Part shown: positions 34,532 to 44,944 of the stretch, piece after piece
Position numbering within the stretch: position 1 is the first letter of the stretch
Layout of the letters: the number at the start of each line of letters is the position of its first letter
Origin: Microbacteriaceae bacterium PS02068
GTDB taxonomy: Bacteria; Actinomycetota; Actinomycetes; Actinomycetales; Microbacteriaceae
Reading direction: 5' to 3'
DNA: 64,000 nucleotides
NCBI GenBank assembly: GCA_029959325.1
Contig: JASCPF010000006.1
Location: forward strand, 24,996-88,995
Notes under the pieces: generated by a model
Told to the model about the DNA's origin: nothing
The model's database searches: none
The model's input: only the letters and a program-made list of their open reading frames with translations
Position numbers and translations under genes: made by a program

Positions 34532-35956
34532 ATGTCACCGCACGATGTTCCGGATGTCCCGGTGTGGGCCGCCGTGCTCGAACATCTCGAACAGGACGAG
34601 CGCGTCACGCCGCAGATGCAGGGCTTTCTGAACCTCGCCGTCGCGCAAGGGGTCATGAGCGGAACCCTGTACCTGGACGTTCCGAACGATCTCACCGCGG
34701 CGCAGCTGAACAAGCGACTGCGCGCCCCGATCATGGAGGCGCTCAGTCACGTCGAGGCAGAGCCCGCCGCGAACTCGTTCCGCGTCGTCGTCAATCCCGA
34801 ACTCACCGATGCGCACCTCACGATGCCCATCCCGGTGCAGCCGTCGGCACCCCTCGCCGCGCCGGCCGTCGCACGCCCCGGTCCGGATGACGGCTTCGAG
34901 ACCCCCGCGCCGCCGTCGCGCAGCGATACCCGACTGAACCCCAAGTACAGCTTCGACAACTTCGTCATCGGCCAGTCCAACCGCTTCGCGCACGCGGCGG
35001 CCGTCGCGGTGGCCGAGGCGCCGGCGAAGGCCTACAACCCGCTGTTCATCTACGGCGACTCGGGCCTCGGCAAGACACACCTGCTGCACGCGATCGGCGA
35101 CTACGCGCTGAGTCTCTACAGCGGCATCCGCGTCCGCTACGTCTCCAGCGAAGAGTTCACCAACGACTTCATCAACTCGATCGCGAACAACCGCGGGTCG
35201 GCGTTCCAGGCGCGCTACCGCGACGTCGACATCCTGATGATCGACGACATCCAGTTCCTGCAGGGCAAGGCCGAGACGCAAGAGGCCTTCTTCCACACGT
35301 TCAACACGCTGCACGATCACGACAAGCAGGTGGTGATCACGAGCGATGTGCCCCCGCGCCACTTGACCGGCTTCGAAGATCGCATGCGCAGCCGGTTCGA
35401 GTGGGGTCTCATCACCGACGTGCAGGCGCCCGACCTCGAGACCCGCATCGCGATCCTGCGCAAGAAGGCGCAGTCCGAGCGCCTGCTCGTTCCCGACGAT
35501 GTGCTCGAGTACATCGCCACGAAGGTCTCGAGCAACATCCGCGAGCTCGAGGGCGCGCTCATCCGGGTGTCCGCCTTCGCGAGCCTCAACCGGTCGACTC
35601 TCGACATCTCGCTCGCGCAGACGGTTCTGCGTGACATCGTCGACACCGATGACGCGAACGTCATCCTGCCCACCGACATCATCGCGGCCACGGCGCAGTA
35701 CTTCCGCCTGTCGGTCGACGACCTCTACGGGTCGAGCAGATCCCAGTCGGTCGCCACGGCGAGACAGATCGCGATGTACCTGTGCCGCGAGCGCACGAAC
35801 CTCTCTCTGCCCAAGATCGGCCAGCTCTTCGGCAACCGCGATCACACCACCGTGATGTACGCGTGCAAGAAGATCGCCGAGCTCATGAAGGAGCGCCGGT
35901 CGATCTACAACCAGGTCTCCGAGATCACCACTCAGCTGGGTCGCGTCAGCCGCTGA
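34532..35956 (+). CDS. dnaA: Chromosomal replication initiator DnaA
   Basis: DnaA opens the origin and loads the helicase. The product is 474 residues. Domain I is at about 1-85, a Pro/Ala linker at about 95-135, and the AAA+ domain has Walker [14 protein letters not shown] (about 175-187) and Walker [13 protein letters not shown]. Domain IV has the DnaA signature [15 protein letters not shown] near the C-terminus, which reads the TTATCCACA box. It is divergent from rpmH and followed by the oriC-type gap and dnaN. Confidence 0.97.
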   Translation: MSPHDVPDVPVWAAVLEHLEQDERVTPQMQGFLNLAVAQGVMSGTLYLDVPNDLTAAQLNKRLRAPIMEALSHVEAEPAANSFRVVVNPELTDAHLTMPIPVQPSAPLAAPAVARPGPDDGFETPAPPSRSDTRLNPKYSFDNFVIGQSNRFAHAAAVAVAEAPAKAYNPLFIYGDSGLGKTHLLHAIGDYALSLYSGIRVRYVSSEEFTNDFINSIANNRGSAFQARYRDVDILMIDDIQFLQGKAETQEAFFHTFNTLHDHDKQVVITSDVPPRHLTGFEDRMRSRFEWGLITDVQAPDLETRIAILRKKAQSERLLVPDDVLEYIATKVSSNIRELEGALIRVSAFASLNRSTLDISLAQTVLRDIVDTDDANVILPTDIIAATAQYFRLSVDDLYGSSRSQSVATARQIAMYLCRERTNLSLPKIGQLFGNRDHTTVMYACKKIAELMKERRSIYNQVSEITTQLGRVSR

Positions 35957-36408
35957 CACGCCCGGGCGGTCGTCGGGGTCTTGACATGACGGCTCGAGTA
36001 GCCGCATGATGCGCGTTCTTCACAGTGTGGACAGCCTGTGGATAACTACACGGTCGAGCGGGACGACTGTGAGCGAATCGACGATTCCTGTGGAGGACGC
36101 CCGTGCGACCGGCGGCCCGAAGAACCCGCACTGTCAGCGGCATCCGCAGCTCGCCCACAACTTACACGCGTGTGGTTTCCGCTCGTCGAGCCGGATCGGC
36201 CGGGTTATCCACAGTTTCCACAGCTGTTAACACCACTACAGAGATCTATCTAGAGAAATCCCGCTCGATCACCATGACGAAGACAGACCCGACGGTGGAT
36301 GCCTCAGCCACTGGTCGTCTCTCCGTCGTCATTGCGGTTCGCCCGACAGGGCCTAGCATGAGATGGCTCGGCCAATTCGAAGGCCACACCGACGTCAAGG
36401 GAGCGCCA
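35957..36408. other. oriC: Replication origin region (oriC), dnaA-dnaN intergenic
   Basis: A 452-bp gap without a gene. DnaA-box sites: TGTGGACAG (36026-36034), perfect TGTGGATAA (36037-36045), TGTGGAGGA (36089-36097), and perfect TTATCCACA (36205-36213) followed by TTTCCACAG. An AT-rich stretch at about 36224-36262 (GTTAACACCACTAC..., ATCTATCTAGAGAAAT) adjoins the last boxes and is the best candidate for the unwinding element. The dnaN promoter lies at 36332-36359. Origin function is inferred from position and boxes. Confidence 0.85.
36332..36359 (+). promoter_or_regulatory. Probable dnaN promoter
   Basis: TTGCGG (36332-36337), 16-bp spacer, TAGCAT (36354-36359), about 50 nt upstream of the dnaN GTG. 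Moderate match to the housekeeping consensus. It lies downstream of the origin boxes. Confidence 0.45.
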
Positions 36409-37551
36409 GTGAAGTTCCACGTGAATCGCGATGTGTTCAGCGAGGCCGTGTCGTTCGTCGTCAAGCTCCTGCCGCAGCGCAATCCGCAGCCGATCCTGGC
36501 CGGTGTGCTGATCGAGGCATCCGAAGACGGACTGTCGCTCGCGGCGTTCGACTACGAGGCATCCGCACGCACCACCATCGAGGCGACGGTCGACTCACCC
36601 GGCACGATCCTCGTGCACGGCCGGCTGCTGTCCGAGATCGCCAGCCGCCTGCCGAACGCCCCGATCCAGATCGAGGCCACGGACGACGATGGCATCGTGC
36701 TCAGCTGCGGCTCGGCACGGTTCACCCTCGCGTCGATGCCGGTGCAGGAATATCCCGCGATCCCCGAAGTCACGGGCGAGTCGGGCCTGGTGCCCGCCGA
36801 CGAGTTCGCCACCGCCATCGCGCAGGTCGCTTTCGCCGCGTCGCGCGACGATGTCACTCCCGTGCTCACGGGCGTGCAGCTCGAGGTCGCCGGCACCTCG
36901 CTGAGCCTGGTCGCCACCGACCGCTATCGGGTCGCGCTGCGCGACGTCGCCTTCGACGGCGGCACTGTCGCGGGCGACGAGACCACGACGGCGCTCGTCC
37001 CCGCTCGTACGCTGATCGAGGTCGGCAAGACCTTCGCCCACTCCGGCGACATCCAGGTGTCGTTCTCGGGCTCGGGCGATCGCGAGATCATCGCCTTCAC
37101 GTCGGGCAACAAGACGGTCACGTCTCTGCTGATCAAGGGCAACTTCCCGCCTGTGCGGCGACTGTTCCCCGCGCAGACCGAGCACTACGCGGTGGTGAAC
37201 ACAGCCGACCTGCAAGAGGCCGTGCGTCGTGTGTCGCTGGTGCTCGACCGCTCGGCCCCGCTGCGGTTCACCTTCACCGCTGACGGCGTGTCGATGGATG
37301 CCTCGGGCACCGAGCAGGCGCGCGCGACCGAGTCGGTCGACGCGACCCTCGCCGGCGACGATGTCACGCTGGGCCTCAACCCGCAGTACCTCCTCGAGGC
37401 CCTCGGCGCGGTCAAGAGCGAGTTCGCCCGCATCACGTTCACCTCGAGCGACAACGCGAACAAGCTCAGCCCCGTGCTGATCACGCCGCAGACCTCCGGC
37501 ACCCCGGAGAGCTTCAAGTACCTGCTGCAGCCGAACCTGCTGCTGCGCTGA
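36409..37551 (+). CDS. dnaN: DNA polymerase III sliding clamp (beta)
   Basis: The ring that tethers the replicative polymerase. The product is 380 residues from GTG 36409, with AAGGGAG 6 nt upstream. Homologs start VKFHVNRDVFSEAVSFVVK, so the in-frame extension into the origin region is rejected. Three clamp domains are present; visible marks are NPQPILAGVLIEA (about 25-37), PVLTGVQLEVAGTSLSLVATDRYR (centre, read as two overlapping parts) and the C-terminal SPVLITP. It is followed 33 bp later by recF. Confidence 0.96.
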   Translation: MKFHVNRDVFSEAVSFVVKLLPQRNPQPILAGVLIEASEDGLSLAAFDYEASARTTIEATVDSPGTILVHGRLLSEIASRLPNAPIQIEATDDDGIVLSCGSARFTLASMPVQEYPAIPEVTGESGLVPADEFATAIAQVAFAASRDDVTPVLTGVQLEVAGTSLSLVATDRYRVALRDVAFDGGTVAGDETTTALVPARTLIEVGKTFAHSGDIQVSFSGSGDREIIAFTSGNKTVTSLLIKGNFPPVRRLFPAQTEHYAVVNTADLQEAVRRVSLVLDRSAPLRFTFTADGVSMDASGTEQARATESVDATLAGDDVTLGLNPQYLLEALGAVKSEFARITFTSSDNANKLSPVLITPQTSGTPESFKYLLQPNLLLR

Positions 37552-37584
37552 TCGAGTGTCGCCCGCGCCGCCTAGGCTGAACGG

Positions 37585-38832
37585 GTGATCGTGGAGCAGC
37601 TCAGCCTCGTCGACTTCCGCAATTACGCGGTCGCCGATGTCGCGCTGGGCGCCGGGGCCAACGTGTTCGTCGGGCGCAACGGCCAAGGCAAGACGAACCT
37701 CGCCGAGGCCATCGGCTACTTCGCGACTCTCGGGTCGCATCGCGTGACGCAGGATGCCCCGATGGTCCGCGACGGCGCCGACGCCGCCATCGTGCGCATG
37801 CGCCTCGCCTACGGCGAGCGCCGCGTGCTGCTCGAAGCGCAGCTCAATCGCACCGGCAGCAACAAGGCGCGGGTCAACGGCGCCGCGGTCAAGACGAACG
37901 AACTGCCGAGATATGCCCAGGTGGTGCTCTTCGCTCCGGAGGATCTGCAGATCGTCCGCACCGACCCTTCCGCTCGGCGGCGCTTCGCCGATCAGCTGCT
38001 GATTCAGCGCGCTCCCCGGATGAGCGCGGTGCTCGGCGACTACGACCGGGTTCTCAAGCAGCGCACCGCGCTGCTGAAATCGGCTCGCGCGCGAGGCATC
38101 CGTGGCGATGCCCTCTCGACCCTGGATGTCTGGGATGACAAGCTCGTGCAGCTCGGCACCGAGGTGATCCGCGCGCGGCTCGCGCTCGCCGACGACCTCG
38201 CCGGACCGGTTGCCGACGCTTACGCCGCGATCGCCGGCGCCGACCATCGGCCCGAACTCGAGTGGGTGCTCTCGATCGCCGGCGTCGATCCGGAAGAGGA
38301 TGCCCCGCCGACCGCCTCGGTCCCCGCAGCGTCCGCGGTCCCCGCAGCGTCCGCGGCCCCCGCAGCGTCCGCGGCCCCCGAGCTCGTCGAGGGGTCGTCC
38401 ACCCGCACCGCGCAGGAGATCGAACGCCAGTTCCGCGCGGCGCTCGCCGCTCGGCGCACCGCCGAGCTCGACCGCGGCCTCACACTCGTCGGGCCGCATC
38501 GCGACGATCTCGCGCTGCGCGTGCGGGGACTCCCCGTGAAGGGCTATGCCTCGCACGGCGAGTCGTGGTCGGTCGCACTCGCCCTGCGCCTCGCGTCGGC
38601 GCAGCTGCTGCGGGCCGAGTCTCAGCTGGGAGATCCGGTGCTGATCCTCGATGACGTGTTCGCCGAGCTCGACACCGACCGGCGCGCGCGCCTGGCGACG
38701 CTCGTCGAGGGATACGAGCAGGTGGTCGTGACCGCCGCCGTCGAGGAGGATGTCCCGCTCGCGCTGCGCGCGCGGACGGTCCGGGTCGTGGCCGGCACGA
38801 TTGTCACGGAAACCGGTGGCGACGATGCCTGA
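37585..38832 (+). CDS. recF: DNA replication/repair protein RecF
   Basis: An SMC-like ATPase that acts at gaps and stalled forks. The product is 415 residues. Walker A is GRNGQGKTNLAEAI (about 30-43); the C-terminal signature and Walker B region has LILDDVFAELDTDRR. Residues about 249-275 (VPAASA/APAASA units then APELVEGSS) are an in-frame insertion encoded by 18-bp repeats plus a dispersed repeat core. It probably lies in a surface loop, because motifs on both sides are intact. The stop overlaps the next gene by 8 bp. Confidence 0.95.
   Translation: MIVEQLSLVDFRNYAVADVALGAGANVFVGRNGQGKTNLAEAIGYFATLGSHRVTQDAPMVRDGADAAIVRMRLAYGERRVLLEAQLNRTGSNKARVNGAAVKTNELPRYAQVVLFAPEDLQIVRTDPSARRRFADQLLIQRAPRMSAVLGDYDRVLKQRTALLKSARARGIRGDALSTLDVWDDKLVQLGTEVIRARLALADDLAGPVADAYAAIAGADHRPELEWVLSIAGVDPEEDAPPTASVPAASAVPAASAAPAASAAPELVEGSSTRTAQEIERQFRAALAARRTAELDRGLTLVGPHRDDLALRVRGLPVKGYASHGESWSVALALRLASAQLLRAESQLGDPVLILDDVFAELDTDRRARLATLVEGYEQVVVTAAVEEDVPLALRARTVRVVAGTIVTETGGDDA
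38331..38396 (+). repeat. 18-bp tandem repeat plus dispersed repeat core inside recF
   Basis: Three units of TCCCCGCAGCGTCCGCGG (38331, 38349, 38367; the third starts with C) are followed by CCCCCGAGCTCGTCGAGGGG. The period is six codons, so the frame is preserved. The core part resembles the elements at 3819 and 46831. Confidence 0.8.
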
Positions 38833-39310
38833 CGACATCCCCGAAACCGTCGCCACCTACCTGCGGCTGCGCGGGCTCGAGCCCTCGCCGCGCGCCGCGC
38901 GGCGGCGCCGGCGCAAGGCCGCGGACGACGACGACAAGCAGCCGTTCACCGCGGGTCGCGATGCGAAGGGCATCGGCGACGTGCTCGCCGACCTCACGCG
39001 TCAGTCGGGGTGGGATGCCCAGCTGGCCCGGGAGGATCTCGTGCTGCAGTGGGAGGAAGTGACCGGCGCCGAGACCGCGCGCCATGCCCAACCCGTCGCC
39101 CTCAGCGACGGTGTTCTGACCGTGCAGTGCGACTCGACGGCGTGGGCGAAGAACCTGCAGCTGATGCGCGCCGAGATCGTCACGCAGCTCATGCGTCGCT
39201 TCCCCGACGCCGCCGTGCAGAACGTGCGATTCGTCGGGCCGGACGTACCCTCGTGGAAATGGGGCCCCAGAGCCGTTCCAGGGCGCGGCCCCCGCGATAC
39301 CTACGGGTAA
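38825..39310 (+). CDS. DUF721/DciA-like protein
   Basis: 161 residues from ATG 38825, inside the end of recF. An Arg-rich N-terminal segment is followed by the DUF721 fold (LVLQWEEVTGAETARHAQPV, then LTVQCDSTAWAKNLQLM). DUF721 proteins include DciA, which helps load DnaB in bacteria that lack DnaC. Its position between recF and gyrB is the usual actinobacterial one. The residue pattern supports the family; the role is inferred. Confidence 0.88.
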   Translation: MPDDIPETVATYLRLRGLEPSPRAARRRRRKAADDDDKQPFTAGRDAKGIGDVLADLTRQSGWDAQLAREDLVLQWEEVTGAETARHAQPVALSDGVLTVQCDSTAWAKNLQLMRAEIVTQLMRRFPDAAVQNVRFVGPDVPSWKWGPRAVPGRGPRDTYG

Positions 39311-39407
39311 ACGACGTCCGTCGGCATCCCGAGCCATTTCAGCGCGCCACAGGGCCGTTCAGCCAGCGAAACGTCGTCTCAGCACGATAGACTGGATCGA
39401 CCCTGAT

Positions 39408-39419
39408 TCTTGATCAAGA
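39408..39419 (+). promoter_or_regulatory. 12-bp palindrome in the gyrB leader
   Basis: TCTTGATCAAGA is a perfect palindrome 26 bp upstream of the gyrB start. TAGACT (39388-39393) lies just upstream and could be the -10 element, placing the palindrome near or after the transcription start. A supercoiling-dependent or repressor-dependent control site is possible. Confidence 0.35.
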
Positions 39420-39444
39420 TGTACTGCAGGAGCGCGCGAAACTT

Positions 39445-41496
39445 ATGACGTCCGATACCCCAGACAGCGTTCCCGAGGAACTTCCCGAGAAGAAGCACTC
39501 CCAGCCCGCGAAGGTCGAGAACGAGTACGGGGCCGACGCCATCCAGGTGCTCGAGGGCCTCGAGGCGGTGCGCAAGCGCCCCGGCATGTACATCGGCTCC
39601 ACCGGCGAGCGGGGTCTGCACCACCTGGTCTACGAGATCGTCGACAACTCCGTCGACGAGGCTCTCGCCGGCTATTGCGACACGATCACCGTGACGATCC
39701 TCGAAGACGGTGCTCTTCGCGTGGTCGACAACGGTCGTGGCATCCCGGTCGACCCGCACTCGTCCGACCCGACCAAGTCGACGGTCGAGGTCGTGCTGAC
39801 GATCCTGCACGCCGGCGGCAAGTTCGGCGGCGGCGGATACGCCGTCTCGGGCGGCCTGCACGGCGTCGGTTCATCGGTCGTGAACGCGCTCTCGACGCGT
39901 TTCGAGGTCGAGATCCGCCGCCAGGGCTTCGTCTGGCGCCAGACGTTCTCGAACGGCGGGAAGCCCGAGGCGCCGCTCGCGAAGGGCGAGGCGACGGAAG
40001 AGACCGGAACCATCATCACGTTCTGGCCCGACGCGTCGATCTTCGAGACCGTCGACTTCGACTACGACACGCTGCGCACGCGGTTCCAGCAGACGGCCTT
40101 CCTCAACAAAGGCCTCCGCATCACCCTGAGCGACCTGCGCCCCGCGTCGGCCTATGTCATCGACGGTGAAGACGGGCAGGCGGTCGAGAAGCAGCCGTTC
40201 GACGACTTCCACTACGAACGCGGCCTCGTCGACTACGTCGAATACCTCAACAAGATCCGCAAGGCCGAGGTCGTCAACGACGAGATCATCGAGGTCGAGT
40301 CGGAAGACACCGATCGGCACATCTCGCTCGAGCTCGCGATGCAGTGGACCACGAGCTACACCGAGAACGTCTTCACCTTCGCGAACACGATCAACACCCA
40401 CGAGGGCGGCACGCACGAAGAGGGTTTCCGCGCTGCGCTCACGACCCTCGTGAACAAGTACGCGCGTGCGAACAACCTGCTCAAAGAGAAGGACGACAAC
40501 CTCACGGGTGAAGACATCCGCGAGGGCCTCACCGCGGTGATCTCGGTCAAGCTCTCCGAGCCGCAGTTCGAGGGTCAGACGAAGACCAAGCTCGGCAACA
40601 CCGAGGCGAAGGCGTTCGTGCAGAAGATCGTCGGCGACCAGCTCACCGACTGGCTCGATCGCAACCCGCAGCAGGGCAAGCGCGTCATCATGAAGGCGAT
40701 CGACGCGGCGACGGCGCGCCTCGCGGCACGCAAGGCGCGCGAGACTGCCCGCCGCAAGAGCGTCTTCGAGTCTTTCGCCATGCCCGAGAAGCTCAAGGAC
40801 TGCACCAGCAAGGACCCGTCGATCTCCGAGATCTACCTCGTCGAGGGCGACTCGGCGGGTGGATCTGCCGTCTCGGGCCGCGACCCCGAGCGTCAGGCGA
40901 TCCTGTCGCTGCGCGGCAAGATCCTCAATGTCGAGAAGGCGCGCCTCGACCGCGCCCTCGGCAACAACGAGATCCAGGCGATGATCTCGGCGTTCGGCAC
41001 CGGCATCGGCGAAGACTTCGACGTCGCCAAGGCCCGCTATCACAAGATCGTCCTGATGGCGGATGCCGACGTCGACGGTCAGCACATCGCGACGCTGCTG
41101 CTGACGATGCTGTTCCGCTACATGCGCGGACTCATCGAGGCGGGCTACGTCTACCTCGCCATGCCGCCGCTGTACCGGCTCAAGTGGTCGAACGCCCCGC
41201 ACGACTACGTCTACAGCGACCGCGAGCGCGACGTGATGCTGGCCGCAGGCCCCGAGCTCGGCAAGCGCATCCCGAAAGAGAACGGCGTGCAGCGCTACAA
41301 GGGTCTGGGCGAGATGAACGCCAAGGAACTGTGGGAGACCACGATGAACCCCGACACGCGCACGCTCCGCCAGGTGACGATCGACGACGCGGCCGCGGCC
41401 GATGAGATCTTCACCATCCTCATGGGAGAGGACGTCGAGTCGCGGCGCGGATTCATCCAGCGGAACGCCAAAGACGTCCGCTTCCTGGACATCTGA
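39445..41496 (+). CDS. gyrB: DNA gyrase subunit B
   Basis: The ATPase half of gyrase, which introduces negative supercoils. The product is 683 residues. The GHKL ATPase region has [17 protein letters not shown] and [15 protein letters not shown]; the TOPRIM part has [11 protein letters not shown] and the metal-binding [11 protein letters not shown]. The C-terminus has [11 protein letters not shown] dispersed repeat copy fills most of the 42-bp gap to gyrA, so the two genes are probably co-transcribed. Confidence 0.97.
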   Translation: MTSDTPDSVPEELPEKKHSQPAKVENEYGADAIQVLEGLEAVRKRPGMYIGSTGERGLHHLVYEIVDNSVDEALAGYCDTITVTILEDGALRVVDNGRGIPVDPHSSDPTKSTVEVVLTILHAGGKFGGGGYAVSGGLHGVGSSVVNALSTRFEVEIRRQGFVWRQTFSNGGKPEAPLAKGEATEETGTIITFWPDASIFETVDFDYDTLRTRFQQTAFLNKGLRITLSDLRPASAYVIDGEDGQAVEKQPFDDFHYERGLVDYVEYLNKIRKAEVVNDEIIEVESEDTDRHISLELAMQWTTSYTENVFTFANTINTHEGGTHEEGFRAALTTLVNKYARANNLLKEKDDNLTGEDIREGLTAVISVKLSEPQFEGQTKTKLGNTEAKAFVQKIVGDQLTDWLDRNPQQGKRVIMKAIDAATARLAARKARETARRKSVFESFAMPEKLKDCTSKDPSISEIYLVEGDSAGGSAVSGRDPERQAILSLRGKILNVEKARLDRALGNNEIQAMISAFGTGIGEDFDVAKARYHKIVLMADADVDGQHIATLLLTMLFRYMRGLIEAGYVYLAMPPLYRLKWSNAPHDYVYSDRERDVMLAAGPELGKRIPKENGVQRYKGLGEMNAKELWETTMNPDTRTLRQVTIDDAAAADEIFTILMGEDVESRRGFIQRNAKDVRFLDI

Positions 41497-41498
41497 GT

Positions 41499-41519
41499 CC
41501 TTCGACAAGCTCAGGAACC
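41499..41519 (+). repeat. Dispersed repeat copy (CCTTCGACAAGCTCAGGAACC)
   Basis: This 21-bp element lies in the gyrB-gyrA spacer, 2 bp after the gyrB stop. It is the reverse complement, with one or two differences, of the copy at 1684-1704. Confidence 0.7.
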
Positions 41520-41538
41520 GGACTCGTAGAGAGCAATC

Positions 41539-44124
41539 ATGACTGACGAAGAACGCCCCGACCCCACGGCGGGCTACAACCACGGCACGATCGAGCAGGT
41601 CGACCTGCAGGTCGAGATGCAGCGCAGCTACCTCGACTACGCGATGAGCGTGATCGTCGGGCGCGCGCTGCCCGACGTGCGCGACGGACTCAAGCCCGTG
41701 CACCGCCGCGTGATCTACGGCATGTACGACGGTGGCTACCGCCCCGACAAGGGATTCAACAAGTGCGCGCGCATCGTCGGCGATGTGATGGGCCAGTACC
41801 ACCCGCACGGTGACTCGGCGATCTACGACGCTCTCGTGCGTCTCGTGCAGCCGTGGTCGCTGCGGTATCCGCTGGCCGATGGCCAGGGCAACTTCGGCAC
41901 GCCGGGCAACATGGGCGCCGCGGCATCCCGCTATACCGAGACCAAGATGGCGCCCCTCGCCATGGAGATGGTCCGCGACATCGACGAGGACACCGTCGAT
42001 TTCGAGCCGAACTACGACGGCAAGACGCAGGAACCCACCGTGCTGCCCGCGCGGTTCCCGAACCTGCTGGTCAACGGCTCGGTCGGCATCGCCGTTGGCA
42101 TGGCGACGAACATTCCGCCGCACAACCTGCGCGAGGTCGCCGAGGGTGCGCTGTGGGCACTCGAGAACCCGGATGCCTCGCGCGAAGAGCTTCTCGAAGC
42201 GCTGATGGGCCGCATCCACGGCCCCGACTTCCCCACCGGGGCGCAGATTCTCGGCACCAAGGGCATCCGCGATGCGCAGCGCACCGGGCGCGGCTCGATC
42301 ACGATGCGCGCCGTCGTGAGCGTCGAAGAGATCCAGGGCCGCACCTGCCTCGTGGTCACCGAGCTGCCGTACCAGGTGAACCCCGACAACGTCGCGGCGA
42401 AGATCCGCGACCTCGCCCGCGACGGCAAGCTGACCGGCATCGCCGACATCCGTGACGAGACGAGCGACCGCACCGGCCAGCGCCTGGTGATCGTGCTGAA
42501 GCGCGACGCCGTCGCGAAGGTCGTGCTGAACAACCTCTACAAGCACACGCAGCTGCAAGAGAACTTCGGCGCGAACATGCTCGCGATCGTCGACGGCGTG
42601 CCGCGCACGCTCGCGCTGGACGGCTTCATCTCGTACTGGGTCGAGCATCAGGTCGAGGTCATCGTCCGGCGCACGCAGTATCGCCTGCGCAAGGCCGAGG
42701 AAGACGCGCACATCTGGCGCGGCTACGCGCTCGCGCTGGATGCCATCGATGAGGTCATCGCCCTCATCCGCCGCTCGCCCGACACCGACGCCGCCCGTCA
42801 GGGGCTCATCGAGCTGCTCGGCGTCGACGAGGTGCAGGCCGAGGCCATCCTCACGATGCAGCTGCGCCGCCTCGCGGCGCTCGAGCGGCAGAAGATCCGC
42901 GACAAGCTCGCCGAGCTCGAGCGGCAGATCGCGGAGTACCAGGCGATCCTCGCCGATCCGACGCGCCAGCGCACGATCATCGCCGACGAGCTCACCGGCA
43001 TCGTGGAGAAGTTCGGCGACGAGCGTCGCACGCACATCCTGCACGGCTTCGACGGCGACATGTCGATGGAAGACCTCATCCCCGAGGAAGAGATGGTCGT
43101 CACGGTCACCCGCGACGGATACATCAAGCGCACGCGCAGCGACAACTACCGCTCGCAGCACCGCGGCGGCAAGGGTGTGAAGGGTGCGCAGCTGCGCGCC
43201 GACGATGTCGTCGAGCACTTCTTCGTGACGACGACCCACCACTGGCTGCTGTTCTTCACGACCAAGGGCCGGGTCTACCGCTGCAAGGCGTACGAGGTTC
43301 CCGAGGCGGGGCGGGATGCCAAGGGCCAGCATGTCGCGAACCTGCTCGCGCTGCAGCCGGGTGAAGAGATCGCGCAGATCCTCGACATCCGCGACTACAA
43401 GGTCGCGACCCACCTCGTCCTCGCCACGCGCGACGGCAAGGTGAAGAAGACCTTCCTGAGCGAGTACGACACCAACCGCCAGGGCGGGATCATCGCGATC
43501 CGCCTGCGCGGTCAGGACGAAGAGAGCGGCGACGAGGTCGTGAGTGCGCTGCTCGTGAACGACACCGACGACGTTCTGCTGATCTCACGGCAGGGCATGT
43601 CGTTGCGCTTCACCGCCACCGACGAGTCGATGCGCCCGATGGGTCGCGCGACCGAGGGTGTGAAGGGCATGAGCTTCCGCGAGGGCGACTCTCTGCTCTC
43701 GGCATCGGTCGCCGCCGACGACGCCTACGTGTTCGTCGTGACCGAGGGTGGCTACGCCAAGCGCACGCGCGTCGCCGAGTATCGCCTGCAGGGGCGTGGC
43801 GGGCTGGGCATCAAGGTGGCCAAGCTGAGCGAGGATCGCGGCGATCTCGCGGGTGGTCTGATGGTGTCGGAGGACGACGAGGTCTTGGTGGTTCTTGCCA
43901 GCGGCAAGGTGGTACGCTCTGCCGTGGCCGAGGTCCCCGCCAAGGGTCGCGACACCATGGGTGTCGTGTTCGCCCGCCCCGATGACGACGATCGCATCCT
44001 CGCGATCGCCCGAAACGGAGAGCGCTCACTGGGACAGGCCGCGGAGACCGACGAGACCGCCACCCCCGATGTCGCAGCCGAGAGTACGGCCGCGAGCCCT
44101 GAAGAGAGCGACACTGACGCATGA
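41539..44124 (+). CDS. gyrA: DNA gyrase subunit A
   Basis: The DNA-cleaving half of gyrase. The product is 861 residues. The catalytic tyrosine is in [10 protein letters not shown] at about residue 132. The quinolone-determining stretch reads [20 protein letters not shown]. The C-terminal beta-pinwheel carries the GyrA box ([12 protein letters not shown]) and ends in an acidic tail. The stop overlaps the DUF3566 gene by 4 bp (ATGA). Confidence 0.97.
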   Translation: MTDEERPDPTAGYNHGTIEQVDLQVEMQRSYLDYAMSVIVGRALPDVRDGLKPVHRRVIYGMYDGGYRPDKGFNKCARIVGDVMGQYHPHGDSAIYDALVRLVQPWSLRYPLADGQGNFGTPGNMGAAASRYTETKMAPLAMEMVRDIDEDTVDFEPNYDGKTQEPTVLPARFPNLLVNGSVGIAVGMATNIPPHNLREVAEGALWALENPDASREELLEALMGRIHGPDFPTGAQILGTKGIRDAQRTGRGSITMRAVVSVEEIQGRTCLVVTELPYQVNPDNVAAKIRDLARDGKLTGIADIRDETSDRTGQRLVIVLKRDAVAKVVLNNLYKHTQLQENFGANMLAIVDGVPRTLALDGFISYWVEHQVEVIVRRTQYRLRKAEEDAHIWRGYALALDAIDEVIALIRRSPDTDAARQGLIELLGVDEVQAEAILTMQLRRLAALERQKIRDKLAELERQIAEYQAILADPTRQRTIIADELTGIVEKFGDERRTHILHGFDGDMSMEDLIPEEEMVVTVTRDGYIKRTRSDNYRSQHRGGKGVKGAQLRADDVVEHFFVTTTHHWLLFFTTKGRVYRCKAYEVPEAGRDAKGQHVANLLALQPGEEIAQILDIRDYKVATHLVLATRDGKVKKTFLSEYDTNRQGGIIAIRLRGQDEESGDEVVSALLVNDTDDVLLISRQGMSLRFTATDESMRPMGRATEGVKGMSFREGDSLLSASVAADDAYVFVVTEGGYAKRTRVAEYRLQGRGGLGIKVAKLSEDRGDLAGGLMVSEDDEVLVVLASGKVVRSAVAEVPAKGRDTMGVVFARPDDDDRILAIARNGERSLGQAAETDETATPDVAAESTAASPEESDTDA

Positions 44125-44522
44125 GCACGGTAGCCGACAAGCTGGCCAAGAAATCGTCCAGCAAGACCAGCGCGAAGCAGGTGCGCCTGCGCCTCGTCTA
44201 CGTGGACTTCTGGTCCGCTGTGAAGCTGTCGTTCCTGGCCGCCGTCGCTCTCGCGGTCGTGACGGTCGTGGCGTCGTTCCTGGTGTTCATGGTGCTGCAG
44301 ACGACCGGGATGATCGGCCGCCTCGACGAGCTCTTCAAGGCGTTCGACGACAACTTCACCCTCAGCGACTATGTCGGGCTCTCGCAGGTGATGGCGTTCG
44401 CGGCGATCGTCGCGATCCTGAACCTCATCGTCGTGACGGTGCTCGGAGCGGTCGTCGCCGGCATCTACAACCTCATGGTGAAGGTCACCGGGGGCCTGCT
44501 CGTCGGGTTCACCTCGAACTGA
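44121..44522 (+). CDS. DUF3566 family membrane protein
   Basis: 133 residues starting in the gyrA stop. The N-terminal cytoplasmic part is basic, with two membrane helices (about 32-60 and 95-120). It matches the DUF3566 family that follows gyrA in most actinobacteria ([19 protein letters not shown] is the family start). Function is unknown; placement suggests a link to the replication or membrane region. Confidence 0.9.
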   Translation: MSTVADKLAKKSSSKTSAKQVRLRLVYVDFWSAVKLSFLAAVALAVVTVVASFLVFMVLQTTGMIGRLDELFKAFDDNFTLSDYVGLSQVMAFAAIVAILNLIVVTVLGAVVAGIYNLMVKVTGGLLVGFTSN

Positions 44523-44529
44523 CCCGATT

Positions 44530-44557
44530 TTCGGATTGCCCGCTCGTCGGGTAAAGT
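44530..44557 (+). promoter_or_regulatory. Probable promoter of the tRNA-Ile/tRNA-Ala unit
   Basis: TTCGGA (44530-44535), 16-bp spacer, TAAAGT (44552-44557), 36 bp before tRNA-Ile. It begins directly after the DUF3566 stop. Confidence 0.5.
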
Positions 44558-44593
44558 CTTGGAGGTTGACGGCCGCGAGGCCGATCTCCGGAC

Positions 44594-44670
44594 GGGGCTA
44601 TAGCTCAGGCGGTTAGAGCGCTTCACTGATAATGAAGAGGTCCCAGGTTCAAGTCCTGGTAGCCCCACCA
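44594..44670 (+). tRNA. tRNA-Ile (anticodon GAT)
   Basis: 77 nt including an encoded CCA. Acceptor arms GGGGCTA and TAGCCCC pair fully. The anticodon loop CTGATAA carries GAT. The T-arm has GGTTCAAGTCC. It is followed 21 bp later by tRNA-Ala, the usual pair. Confidence 0.97.
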
Positions 44671-44691
44671 CCCCGTCACAATTTTGCACCG

Positions 44692-44764
44692 GGGGCCTTA
44701 GCTCAGTTGGTAGAGCGCCTGCTTTGCAAGCAGGATGTCAGGAGTTCGAATCTCCTAGGCTCCA
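44692..44764 (+). tRNA. tRNA-Ala (anticodon TGC)
   Basis: 73 nt, CCA not encoded. Acceptor arms GGGGCCT and AGGCTCC pair with one G-U. The anticodon stem-loop has TTTGCAA with anticodon TGC; the T-loop is GTTCGAATC. The CCA end must be added by the enzyme encoded at 20091-21533. Confidence 0.97.
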
Positions 44765-44792
44765 CGTTTTCCCCTCTCTCTCGGCCCATTAC

Positions 44793-44835
44793 CAGCGTGT
44801 CCCCCACTCGGCGGACACGCTGTTCTCTTTCTTTA
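44793..44835 (+). terminator. Terminator after the tRNA pair
   Basis: CAGCGTGTCC (44793-44802) pairs with GGACACGCTG (44813-44822), and a T-rich stretch (TTCTCTTTCTTT) follows. This is a good intrinsic terminator. Confidence 0.8.
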
Positions 44836-44944
44836 AAATGGAGCGCAGCGTGATCGAAAATCGATAGCGAACCCGTCGCCGGCGGAGAGACCGCGCTACA
44901 CCTGACTTACCGAGCGATACTGGGGTTTCGAGATCGGCACACTC

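Noticed and set aside
36103..36408. In-frame extension of dnaN into the origin region
   Set aside because: The GTG at 36409 has a good ribosome site and matches the start of homologs; the extension covers DnaA boxes and the unwinding region.
36415..36430. parS-like sequence at the start of dnaN (AGTTCCACGTGAATCG)
   Set aside because: Only about 12 of 16 positions match and it is explained by the conserved dnaN start codons, whereas the three real sites are perfect.
39871..43413. A 1180-codon open frame on the minus strand across gyrB and gyrA
   Set aside because: It lies wholly antisense to two unambiguous essential genes, its translation has no family pattern, and long shadow frames are expected at this GC content.
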